This document shows, in pieces, positions 44,820 to 55,075 of a DNA stretch of 64,000 nt. The stretch's first letter is position 1, and every line of letters starts with the position of its first letter. A program made the translations under genes and the position numbers. The stretch comes from Plantago ovata (Eukaryota > Streptophyta > Magnoliopsida > Lamiales > Plantaginaceae): positions 30,206,692 through 30,270,691 of the forward strand of contig CM051458.1 in NCBI GenBank assembly GCA_028274465.1. Direction: 5' to 3'. A model generated the notes under the pieces. That model was given only the letters and a program-made list of their open reading frames with translations, had not been told where the DNA came from and did not search any database.

Positions 44820-46071
44820 TGATGAATCCGCGGATGTCGTGCTCCGAGCGAATCAAATAATATTTATTATTTACCCAAAGGCAATCCACAACTACAACGA
44901 AAACCGTAGTGTAGCAGTAGAATGACTCGAGTGTCGTTCTCTCAGGACTATAACTAGCTTTATCTATTTAACAAGAGAATATAAAACAGCAGACGTAATA
45001 GCAAGGGGTTTTTCTAACAGATAATGGAGATTGGTGATAGTATGATCCTTCAAAGCATAACGGGTCGATAATCATGCATAAATTCCTCGGTCTTGCATGG
45101 AGATCTTTGATCAATCTAATGTGCTGTTGCAATTATTAAGCACTACGAAGATAACGATTCTGACAAGTCAATCACTATTGTCCTAATGTGTTCCGTAATT
45201 ATTCAACACTACGAAGATAAACTCGCGTACAGGTCGACGAGGGTCCAATTGTGCATAATAATTAATACAACATACGAGAATTTAGGCTGAGCCTGATCAA
45301 CGAAATAAAGCAATAACACGGAGTATAATGCGCGATATAGCCATTAGCATGATTATCTTCCCTTCGCTGAGAATTCACATACTACCACCAACGATAAGTT
45401 TAGCTACTCATAATAGCATGCAATCAACAGAAATCATAGAAGAAAACATATTGAAAGATATATTAAAATAAGTAGAATAAACCGTAAGATACAATGTTAC
45501 CGAAGGTTGTCAATCTCCGAAGAATTGCGATCCTACAAGCTCCAATCTGCTATGAAAAAGTGTACCCTAAGCTACGAACCCCCAGAACAGGCTATGGGAA
45601 GTTCCTACCTAAAACTACAGAGAAAGGTGAGAAAGTAGGTCTGGAAAAGTATGATTTTCGGAGAAAACTGAGCAACTATATATAGGTCTCCAAATAGTGT
45701 GGGGCGGTTCGCCCCAGAGAAAATCTCGCGGAATTCCGCGTTTTCGACGCGTTTTTGGATTTCTTCCCCTTTTCGGACTCGGTTTCTGACTTCTAGTTGC
45801 CTTCTAACCTCCAGATTCGACCCCTAGACTCCAAATCCTATCCGGAAACCTTCAGATACTCCAAATAGGCTTCTGGAACACCAATTCCTTGTGAACTTCA
45901 ATATAATTCCCCGGAAATCCTCGATGTTCAACCAAAACCTGTAAAATAAAATCTAAAGGGAAACGTGACACTATTTTAATAAAATGCACTAAAATATAGC
46001 TAAATTAACATAGAGGATAGCTAAAATAGGTGAAAAAGACTCAAATGAAAGTGTAAAATACACATTCATCA
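44820..46071 (-). repeat. Element C 5' LTR
   Basis: 1252 bp, TGATGAATCC...CATTCATCA. TATATATAG near 45677-45685 with one GC palindrome (45701-45715) upstream in element sense; the left LTR has two. The palindrome count therefore differs between the two LTRs of one element. Confidence 0.93.
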
Positions 46072-46076
46072 AACAC

Positions 46077-47229
46077 CTATCTAGATAGATCCAAACAGAA
46101 ACCAAAGCGCACTTGCTTCGTCTCCAACCTAACTAGAGAACGTAACCTTGTTCTCCACTAAACTTGGTACTTTTAATCAGCAACACTATGCTCGATTAAG
46201 TTCCCCCTGAATATCACGCCTGAAAGGGTGTATTTTCAGTTATAGAGGTTTGGGATGAGATAACTTAATTATAACTTATTCACTTACAACAAGTAATCTA
46301 AGAAACAAAACTTTGAATACTTTGCAGTAAACAAGTTTGATTGTTTCTGGTGTCAAGACTTGTTCTTGTTCTAAAGAAAGAAAGAACACTTAACTAATTT
46401 CTTAGTCGTGTAAGTTCTACTTCTTCACAAGTAGCTTTTACAAGCTATAAGTCTTGGAACGGATCAACGGCAATAAAGAGTATTGAAGGGTATGTGAGTT
46501 TAAGCACAAGTGAGAGTATGATCACGTTGTTGACACACTTCAACTCTTTGCCGGATGACCTCTATTTATAGTGAAATAAGGAGCCGTTTGAATTTCAAAT
46601 TCTAAGGCTTTTGTTCCTTAAAATGTCACTATCTTGCTTTTGTACTTTCAGCAGCGTCCTTGTTTGTCTTCTAGTCTTCATGTCCTTCGCGTGCATGCTT
46701 TGCATTTAATGCTTATTTGAATAAAATTCAAACAGTAACATTGGAGCGCAAATACAAGTACTTTCAGCAAGAGGTCACAAATGTTCATCAGCAAGTGGTC
46801 AGTCTCAGTTTCAGCAAGCACAACCTACTCTGTCATATAGATTTTCACTTATGCAAGTTGTTGCTGAAGTTTCCACTTTCTGAGCAACATGTGCCTTTGT
46901 AGATACCAGTCTTCAGAAATCTTCTAGTCTTCATGTCTTCGAAATCTTCAAGATTCTGAGCGGTTCTAAATGCTTCAATAGTTTGTTTGTAAGAAAAAAG
47001 TATATCATCAGCAAATACTTCAATAGGTTGTATTTCTTTTCAGAAAACAAGATACATCATAAGCAGTAAAACCAACCTATCTAGCACCTACTCTAAGTCT
47101 TCAGCAATCGTTCCTCTTTTACAATGTCCTTAAAATTCTAAATTCCTATGGACATTAAGAGTACTAGTTACTGGACTTTCCTTAATTTAGCATGGTTAAT
47201 TGCTCATCAAAATTACAAGTTTCCTAACA
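46077..47229 (-). repeat. Element B 5' LTR, part 2
   Basis: Resumes after the C target duplication at CTATCTAGATAG and ends TTCCTAACA, followed by the B target duplication CCGAA (47230-47234). It includes the TATA box near 46562 (inverted). Confidence 0.93.
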
Positions 47230-47234
47230 CCGAA

Positions 47235-47846
47235 GAATCGCAATCTTACAAGCTCCAAAACGATAAGAAAAAGTGTCTCCTATGCTAAGAATCCCCAGAA
47301 CAGGCTCTGGAAAATTCCTACCTAAAACTAATGAGAAAGGTGAGAGAAAAGGTCTGAGAAAGTATGAAAAAACGGAGAAACTGAGCAACTATATATAGGG
47401 GTTCGGCAGGTGTGGGGCGAGTCGCCCCACACACTGGGCGAATCGCCTGGTGTGGGGCGAACCGCCCCACGTCCCGGGCGAATCGCCCGGGACCTCCAGC
47501 CGGCCTTTGACGCGTTTTCGACGCGGTTTTTGGATTTATTTTCCTTTTCGGACTCGGTTTTTGCCTTCTAATGACCTTTTAGCCTTCAGACTCGACCCCT
47601 AGACTTCAAATCCTATCTGGAATCTTCTTGATACTCCAAAAATGCCTTCGGAACACCAATTCCTCGTCCACTTCAATATAATTGCCCGGAAAACTTCGTT
47701 TTTCACCAAAAACCTGTAAAATACAAACTAAAGGGAAACGTGATACTAATCTAATAAAATGCACTAAAATATAGCTAAATTAACATAGAGGATATCTAAA
47801 TTGGTGAAAAAAGACTCGAATGAAAGTGTAAAATACACGTTCATCA
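47235..47846 (-). repeat. Element D 5' LTR, U3-side part
   Basis: Continuation of the LTR from 932. TATATATAG near 47390-47399, then four GC palindromes in series (47414-47428, 47436-47448, 47454-47468, 47472-47492), the last with a 9-bp stem TCCCGGGCG/CGCCCGGGA. Ends GTTCATCA at 47846. Confidence 0.9.
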
Positions 47847-48832
47847 CTTATGGCCCTAACCAAGACCGTAGTAGGCTTAGCTATGGTAATGATCACTGCG
47901 AATATCCCGCTCCCAAAGAGCAACCGAAGTCGAAGACAGCTCTACTCATGGAAAACTTGCAAAAAATGGTTGATCACACCCAAAGTTTTCTTAAGCGTTA
48001 TGAAGAAGATTCTGAGAAGACTAGGGCGAGGCTTGATCGTTTGGAAGAGAGCACTAGGCTTGCCCATCAAAAGATGCAAGAGTTGATTGACCGTGGAGCA
48101 AGTAGGGAGCAAGGGAAGTTGCCTAGCAACACTGAGAAGTCGATGTCCATTACCTTGGTGGGTGATCTTCCTGTTGAAATCACCATCAAGAAGGTTGCTA
48201 AATGTGAGCGTTGCAAGGATGAAGAACCCCCACTAGCCAAGGAAGAAGAGAAGGACCTTGGTTCTGATGAGAGTGATAAGGAGCAAGAGGATCTTGAACC
48301 AGTCCCTCAGAGTTTCGATGTTAAGGTCGGGATTGGTGAACTTGAAGATGTTCGTGCTACACTAGATACGGGATCTTACTCTAATGTTCTCCCAAAGAAT
48401 GTGTTTGAGAAGAGTAGCCTTGGAAAACTATCTGAGCATAAGGCTATTGTGCAATTGGCGGATGGATCCTTTGTGAGACCCGAAGGCGTTGTGAAGAACG
48501 TATTGGTCAAGATTGGTGAAGCTTTTGTGTACACCAACTTTGTAGTTATGCCGGCGTCTACACCTGGGATGGGGGATGTTGTTCTCTTGGGGCGAACGTT
48601 CTTGACTAAGCTACGCTCTGTGATAGACATCTATCGAAGAACTTGCACCATTGAGGTGGATGGCAAGCAACATGTGTTGCGAGCCATATTTGATCCAAAT
48701 ATTCACTTCAATGCTTCTCACACCGTTAACTACTTTGGTCTTGCTTTCTATGTTCATTCTCATTCACAGGTTCGTGGCATGAGGAGAAGATCCATGAAGG
48801 GGAAGTCTAGTACCCTCAAGAGGAAGAACTAG
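47847..48832 (+). pseudogene. gag: gag-protease C-terminal part of element E (truncated by D)
   Basis: Opens directly at the D LTR edge in the middle of the gag linker (YGPNQDRSRLSYGNDHCE) and runs uninterrupted to TAG at 48830-48832. It matches the C-terminal half of the C gag: coiled coil, KCERCKDEE motif, retropepsin-like domain with LDTGS near 48364 and VLLGRTFL near 48584, and a Lys/Arg tail. The N-terminal half lies beyond D, outside the window. The visible part has no lesion. Confidence 0.88.
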
Positions 48833-49200
48833 AGCAAGAAGAAGTCGAGTCAAAGACTATAAACAATGGCGCTGTCCGGGAGGCAACCCGGAGTTTTTAT
48901 CGCTTTTTTACCGCTTTATTGCATTGCATGCATTCATACATTGAATAATATGCTTTTCTTTATGTGAATTTGTTCATTTTTGTGTCGTTTTTTGCTTATG
49001 TTTATGTTTGAGTGAACTTTTTCAAGTGTTTTTTATGAGTAGAATGGTTTTCGGGGATAAAAAACTGAGTTTTTCGAAAAAATTCCGTCCCCCCACCTCT
49101 GGAGGTGGGGGCGTATCACCCCACATGGCCAGAGAGCTACAAGCTCTTCGGACGTGGGGGGCGAATCGCCCCACACACCGGGCGAATCGCCCCCCGGTTC
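48833..49200 (+). promoter_or_regulatory. Element E spacer with inverted repeats upstream of the accessory promoter
   Basis: Bases 48833-49080 hold no ORF. Then come a 20-bp inverted repeat (CCCCACCTC and GAGGTGGGG around TG, 49091-49110) and GC palindromes at 49158-49172 and 49180-49192, about 15 bases ahead of the TATA box. Confidence 0.65.
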
Positions 49201-49206
49201 CTGAGC

Positions 49207-49214
49207 TTATAAAT
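49207..49214 (+). promoter_or_regulatory. TATA box of the E accessory gene
   Basis: TTATAAAT followed by a CT-rich leader (CTCATTCTCTCATCTTCTTC), the usual look of a plant promoter and 5' UTR. The GC palindromes directly upstream repeat the LTR promoter arrangement. Confidence 0.6.
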
Positions 49215-49425
49215 GCGGGATTTCTCCCCCAAACCCTCATTCTCTCATCTTCTTCACACCTCTTTCTCCAAAACACCCCAAAACTCGAAAAACCTTCTTT
49301 CTACCATAATTTCTTCAATCCTCCATCAAATTTTGTGTTCTTTAGCTTCAATCGAAGCCCATTACATGCTCTTTGATTCTATCCGTACAACTTTCATCCT
49401 AGTGCATTTGTTTTTCAGATCTAAG

Positions 49426-49947
49426 GTAACTTCACATGAACCCTAATTTTTCAAATTTGGGGGTTTTTTGTTTTATGCTTCAATTGAGCTTATATACTGT
49501 ATGGGGTGATTGTTTATGTGATTAGAATCGATTTTCATTACAAATTGCTTGCTCAATTTTGCTTGGTTTGGTAAATTGGGAATTTTTGCTTACTTGATAT
49601 CTATGTTTCGTTTTGCATTGCTCCTTTTTCTTCATTTCATGTTTTATGATGAGGTTATTGGTATGATTAAGGTAGATATCATGGTAGAACACTTGATTGA
49701 TGGGGTTTGAGACTTTTTGGTGAAGTTTTTTGAGTACTATGGTTTGAATGAATCTTGTGATTTACGGTTACTAGTTATCTAGCATAAAAGCATGTTGTAA
49801 TATGTTGATACATTGCATTGTGATAGCTAGATTAGACTTGGTGTTTTGAAGATTAGTAGTGATAATGAAGTTACTCGTTTGTTTCACTCTTGCATTTGCA
49901 TATGCATGAAGCTTTTTGTGGTACGAGGTTCTAATGGATGTTTGTAG
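49426..49947 (+). other. Probable 5'-UTR intron of the E accessory gene
   Basis: Candidate donor AAG|GTAACTTC at 49426, T-rich interior, candidate branch point CTAAT and acceptor TGTTTGTAG at 49947. C has TACTAAC and TTGTTTGTAG at the equivalent place, though I see no matching donor in C. Splicing is inferred, not shown. Confidence 0.5.
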
Positions 49948-49990
49948 GAGCCATACCACAAAGGGAAATGAGCACTTCCGTTTGGCTACA

Positions 49991-50884
49991 ATGAGGTATT
50001 GGAGGTGGTTCGATTCCAACCATGTCAAAGGGTTTGACAAGGACGTTTTCCATGAGTTCTATGTTGGGTCTACTAGTCTTCAAGAGAAAGAGAGTGATCT
50101 CGTTAGAGGTGCGTTCGAGCCATGGACTTTTGCAATAACTTCGCGGTTTATCCATAAGGAGGAACGAGAATCCAAAGGGAGTGAGCACTATTATGTCTAT
50201 TCACGTACCACTAAAGGGTTTGAAACCAATATTACAGCAGTAATCTGCCACAAGGACTGCAAGGTCCGAGAGACTAGGAAGCAACCGGGGCGGCTTCATC
50301 ACAACAGATTCAGTCTTGAGTCGACAATGGTGATAAAGTTCCGTATCGCTAACTTGATTCCAAAACATAATGACATGGACACCCAGCCCTTCATTGGGGT
50401 GCCCCTCGACTGCTTATTGAGGGAGCACCATATAGACATCGGGAGCATCGACCGTAGAGAATGTGGGCGACATTGGGCAAAGAAGAAGAAAACCTCTGAG
50501 TCTCCAAGTTTCATCGCAGCTTACTGTCAGTTCCCTGGGGTAGAGGACGTTGGTGAGGGAGACTTTAAGAGCGCAGCTCTTTCCCCTTCAACAGTTCACA
50601 GCATATTAGAGAGATACCGGATGGAAAACCCCATAACTGCAGCGGCTAATCTTGAGGATTCTCTTTGACAATGAAATTCTTCTAATGGTGATGATGGTGA
50701 CAATGAAGACAATAGGGACAATGAGGATGCCATGAATACTGATGGAGGAGTTGGTCCTATTCGATCTATGAGTGGAACTACCACCACCACCACGAGCTCC
50801 GATGATCACCAACAAGGGCCCTCGAGCAATCTCAATACCTTACATCTAGTGTACTCAGCCGACCGAGGCCAAACCACGCGGTAA
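49991..50884 (+). pseudogene. Accessory gene of element E (unknown function), two early stops in the C-terminal tail
   Basis: I start it at ATG 49991 because this Met (MRYWRWFDSNHVK) is the first one shared with C (MKYWRR); an ATG at 49934 in the same frame is not conserved. Open for 225 codons to TGA 50666-50668. The frame then continues after TGA and a second TGA (50672-50674), with C reading CGA and TAC at these places, through a Asp/Asn- and Thr-rich tail to the shared C-terminus YSADRGQT and TAA at 50882-50884, about 297 codons in all. Conserved features: FEP with an aromatic-rich stretch, HKDCKVR, AKHNDM/PKHNDM and GVPL.CL. No signal peptide, membrane segment or known catalytic motif. 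It occupies the place of pol. Function unknown. Confidence 0.65.
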
Positions 50885-52412
50885 CATCTAGTATCACATC
50901 TTATTTCCTCATTCTCTTATTGCTAGGGGCTAGCTTTAAATTCATGAGGGGGGATGGGATTTAAGCGAACTAGTGTTGTTAGTTTGGAGCTTGGAATTGG
51001 TGGTTTGGAGCTTGGCATTGGTAGGATGAGTACAGTACCTTGCATTTTGTTGAAATTCGTTTGCATTTGCATTTGCACGTTTACCGCTTTCTTAGTATTT
51101 AGTTGCATACACTACATTCATCCTAGTCTAGTCTTGCATGTTTTATGTGGAGTTTATTGCCAAATTTTTCGAACTTTTCTATTGGGTAGATTAACTAATT
51201 ATGACATTAATCATATGCTTCATCTCTATGAATTTGTTTGAGGTTTTTCTCGCTTGGCTTGTCACATTTATGTTTGCACTTAGTTAAGCTTGTTAGTCTC
51301 GACATCACTTAGTGGTGTTTTCTCTACTGCGGTTCACGAAGGCCTTTATAATAGGATGATGCATGTTAGGATCTTATGGTTGTTTTCCCGAGTAATTATG
51401 TACCTAAGAGGCAACAAGTCTTCACCTTGCTTGAGATTGCTAAATGCCGAGGAAGAAGGTAGTGTGAGATTGTGTGATCCTTTGTTTGCAACCTATTCTT
51501 TCGAATAGGTTTGGGGAGGGGGTTACGCTATCATTAGACTTGTTTTTCGATTTAAGTGTGTGTTGTGAGTTGTTTTTTCCTTTTTCGTAAAGTTTGTACT
51601 CCAACCTATTCTTTCGAATAGGTTTGGGGAGGTCGTTTGTGTCATTGTAATTTCTTTTTCGTTGTGCTACTGCTGGCTAAAAAAGAAAAATCGAAAAAAA
51701 GAAGAAGAAAAAATTCCAGGAAAAAAGAAATAAATCTGGAAAGGAAAAAAAAGAAAAAAAAAAGAAAAGACCCCAAAAACGCAAGGAAGGGTCCAAAAAA
51801 AAAAAGCCAAAAAGCAGTTTAGCAAAGTGTTTGTCTCGTTTTTCAATTCTTGTAATGTTCGTAGTCGAGTTGTAACTTTTTGTCGTTTATTTGTTTGAGT
51901 GTCATCTGTTCTAGACCACCCTCGTCCTGCCATTCAGGAAGTGGTGAAAAGTTTAAGGCTTTGCTTGAGAGATGGGTAGAATAGGGGAGTGTTATCTTTT
52001 TTAGGGGACCCTCCTTCGTTTGATGAGAGCCAGTATTGGTTCGACCTCTTTGAGGAAAAGTCTTAACTTGGTGAACAGCAGTAAGTCCTCAGTTTCATAG
52101 GCACGGGACAACCGTTCGTATTTTAACATGTTTCATTACGTCGTCACTGACTAGGTCCAGGTAGAGAATGTTACGAGAGACTATCTTGTTTGACATAAGT
52201 GCTTATGTTAATGTGTATGACTCAATCGAGGCATTCTTCAACCATTATCCATGTTATGATTTGTATGGTTTTTGTTCATATGTTTTTTGATAGATTCAAT
52301 AGATTAGTTCATTTCATTTGGCATGAGACTCCATTTTTTGTGTTGCATTGTTTTTTACATTAGAGTCTAGCTTAGTTGCTTGAGGACAAGCAAAGGTTCG
52401 GTTTGGGGAGTT
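50885..52412 (+). other. Element E 3' non-coding region: paired hairpins, purine tract, PPT
   Basis: Two perfect inverted repeats (AACCTATTC/GAATAGGTT with loop TTTC) at 51490-51511 and 51603-51624, each running into TTTGGGGAGG. A purine-rich tract at 51679-51830 (A/G runs). PPT GGTTTGGGGAG at 52400-52410 before the LTR. No ORF that I can support. Confidence 0.7.
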
Positions 52413-53624
52413 TGATGAACGTGTATTTTACACCTTCATTCGAGTCTTTTTTCACCTATTTTTGCTATCATCTATGTTAATTTAGCTATATTATAGTGCA
52501 TTTTATTAGAATAGTGTCACGTTTCCCTTTAGTTTGCATTTTACAGGTTTTAGGTGAAAAACGTGATTTTCCAGGCAATTATATTGAAGAGAACAAAGAA
52601 TCGGTGTTCCGAGGACATTTTTTGAGTATCTAGAAGGTTTCGGATGGGATTTGAAGTCTAGGGGTCGTGTTTGAAGGCTTAAAGGTCACTAGAAGGAAAA
52701 ATCCGAGTCTGAAAAGGAGAAGAAATCCAAAAACGCGTTCCTCGCCGACTGGAGCTCCCGGGCGGTTCGCCCGGGATGTGGTGCGGTTCGCCCCACACTA
52801 GGCGGTTCGCCGGTGTGTGGGGCGACTCGGCTCACGTGTTCCGAACTCCTATATATAGTTGCAGTTTCTCTACGTTTTTTCATACTTTCTCAGACCTTTT
52901 TTCATACCTTTTTCATTAGTTTTAGGTAGGAATTCTCCAGAGCCTGTTCTGGGAATTCTTAGCATAGGAGACAATTTTTCTTATCAATTTGGAGCTTGTG
53001 AGATCGCGATTCTTCGGAGATTGACAACCTTCGTCGGTAACATTGTATCTCACGATTTTTCTATTTATATTTATATCTTTCAACATGTTTTCATTCAATC
53101 TTGCTTTGATTTCTGTTGATTGCATGACATCTATGAGTAGCTATATCTATCGTTGGTGATAGTATGCGATTTCTTAGCGAGGGTTATTAATTATGCATGA
53201 TGGCGGTAATGCGAATCAGACTTTGAGTTATTGCTTTATTTCTTTGATCTATCTAAGCCCTCTATCTTCATAGTGTTAAATTGAATGGAACACATTGGAC
53301 AATTCATGATCTTAGATCTCTATGCAAAATGATCGGGTACTTCATGCATGATTATTAACCTGCTATGCTTTGAATGATCATACTATCACTAACTTCCATT
53401 ATCTTGATAAGAAAAATCTGTGCTAAGTCGTCTATTGATTTTATAGTTTAAGTTAAATTAGATAAAGCTAGTTATAGTCCTTAGAGATCGACACTCGAGG
53501 TTATTTTACTGCTACACTACGGTTTTCGTTGTAGTTGTGAATTGTTTTCGTTGTAGTTGTGAATTGCCTTTGGCTAAAAACAAATTTATTTGATTAATTG
53601 AATCTGACAAATTCCGGTTCATCA
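52413..53624 (+). repeat. Element E 3' LTR
   Basis: 1212 bp, TGATGAACGTG...CCGGTTCATCA. TATA box TATATATAG at 52850-52858. GC palindromes upstream: a 9-bp stem TCCCGGGCG/CGCCCGGGA with GTT loop (52756-52776) and three looser units to 52830. Confidence 0.92.
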
Positions 53625-55075
53625 GTCACTGACTAGGTCCAGGTAGAGAATGTTACGAGAGACTATCTTGTTTAACATAGTGCATATGTGAATGTGTATG
53701 AGTCAATCGAGGCATTCTTCAACCAATATCCATGTTATGATTTTTATGGTCATTGTTCATAAGTTTTTGATAGACTCAATAGATTAGTTCATTTCATTTG
53801 GCATGAGACTCCACTTTGTGTGTTGCATTGGTTTTTGCATTAGAGTCTAGCTAGTTGCTTGAGGACAAACAAAGGTTCGGTTTGGGGAGTTTGATGAACG
53901 TGTATTTTACACTTTCATTCGAGTCTTTTTCACCAATTTAGCTATCCTCTAGGTTAATTTAGCTTATATTTTAGTGCATTTTATTAGAATAGTGTCACGT
54001 TTCCCTTTTCTTTGCATTTTTCAGGTTTTAGGTGAAAAACGTGTTTTTATGGGCAATATTGATGAAGAGGACGAGGTTTTGGTGTTTCGAGGACATTCGT
54101 GGTGTATCTAGAAGGTTCCGGGTGAGATTTGAGGCCTAGGGGACGAGTTTCAAGGCTTAAAGGTCACTAGAAGGCAAAATCCGAGTCCGAAAAGAAAAAC
54201 AAGACTAAAATCTTGTTGAAGTTGATCTGGGTGTCCCAGGCGAATCGCCTGGGACGTGGGGCGAATCGCCCGGCGTCTGGGGCGGTTCGCCCCGTGCGTT
54301 TCCGAACTCTATATATAGTTTGCCTATTTTTCTACGTTTTTCACATGATTTTGAGAGACAAATTCTCCAGAGCCTGTTCCGGGAATTCTTAGCATAGGAG
54401 ACTCTTTTTCTTATCAATTTGGAGGATTAAGCATAGCAATTGGACCTCGTTGTTTATCAATTCTTGCTTGTGAGTTAGCAATTCTTCGGAGATTGACGCC
54501 CTTCGTTGGTAACTTGTATCTCACGATTTTTCTGCTTTTATTTATTTCTTTCAACATGTTTTCATTCAATCCTGCTATGATTCTTGTTGATTTCGATTTA
54601 TATATGAGTAGCTAAATCTATCGTTGGTGATAGTATGTGATTTCTTAGCTAGGGTTCTTAATTATGCATGAGTGGCTGTAACGCGATTTAGACTTGACTT
54701 ATTGCTTTATTTCTTTGATCTATCTAAGCCCTCTATAGTCGTAGTGTTGAATTGAACGGAACACATTGGACAATTCATGATCTTAGATTTCTATGCTAAC
54801 GTTCAAGTACTTCATGCATGATTATTAACCTGATGCTTTGAATGATCATACTATCGCTAACTTCCATTATTATTGATAAGAAAATCTGTGCTAAGTCGTT
54901 TGTTGAGTTTATAGTTTAAGTTAAATTAGATAAAGCTAGTTATAGTCCTTAGAGATCGACACTCGAGGTTATTTTACTTCTACACTACGTGTCTTGGTTT
55001 TCGTTGTAGTTGTGAATTGCCTTTGGCTAAAAATAAATTTATTTGATTAATTGACTCTGACAATCTTGTTCATCA
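53625..55075 (+). mobile_element. Element F: 3' internal end and 3' LTR of another C/E-type Gypsy element
   Basis: 53625-53889 repeats the sequence that precedes the LTR in E (GTCACTGACTAGGTCCAGG ... GGTTTGGGGAGTT), then an LTR of 1184 bp follows (53892-55075). E therefore lies inside F. An alternative is a tandem LTR product of recombination. TATA TATATATAG at 54310-54318; GC palindromes at 54234-54254 (TCCCAGGCG/CGCCTGGGA), near 54259 and near 54277. Confidence 0.85.

Larger units (their letters stand above)
38003..46071 (-). mobile_element. Element C, complete non-autonomous Athila-like Gypsy element (gag-protease only)
   Basis: 8069 bp, LTRs 38003-39264 and 44820-46071, 5-bp target duplication AACAC (37998-38002 and 46072-46076), tRNA-Asp PBS, PPT. 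Between the LTRs there is gag-protease and a decayed accessory gene, but no RT, RNase H or integrase motif in any frame. It must rely on enzymes from another element. The LTRs differ by few changes, so it is the youngest Gypsy insertion in view. Confidence 0.92.
933..47229 (-). mobile_element. Element B, large Copia (Sirevirus-like) retrotransposon, with nested insertions
   Basis: Minus-strand Copia element bounded by TGTTGGTC (933) and TCCTAACA (47229) and flanked by the 5-bp duplication CCGAA. In its own direction it holds: 5' LTR (47229-37591, interrupted by C), PBS, gag, PR-IN-RT-RNase H, a hairpin spacer, an internal promoter, a long accessory ORF (interrupted by a solo LTR) and a 3' LTR (interrupted by A). 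Without insertions it is about 16 kb. Sirevirus affinity is inferred from the tRNA-Met PBS, long LTRs, large gag and extra 3' ORF; only a phylogeny of RT would settle the lineage. Confidence 0.9.

Noticed and set aside
49213..49446. 77-codon ORF at 49213-49446 as N-terminal exon of the E accessory gene
   Set aside because: Its ATG overlaps the TATA box, so it would lie upstream of the transcript start, and its frame does not join the downstream exon at the candidate splice site.
52859..53119. 86-codon ORF in the E LTR and the similar short ORFs at 38678-38869 and 45494-45685
   Set aside because: They lie in LTR sequence just after the TATA box and are not conserved as protein between the LTRs.
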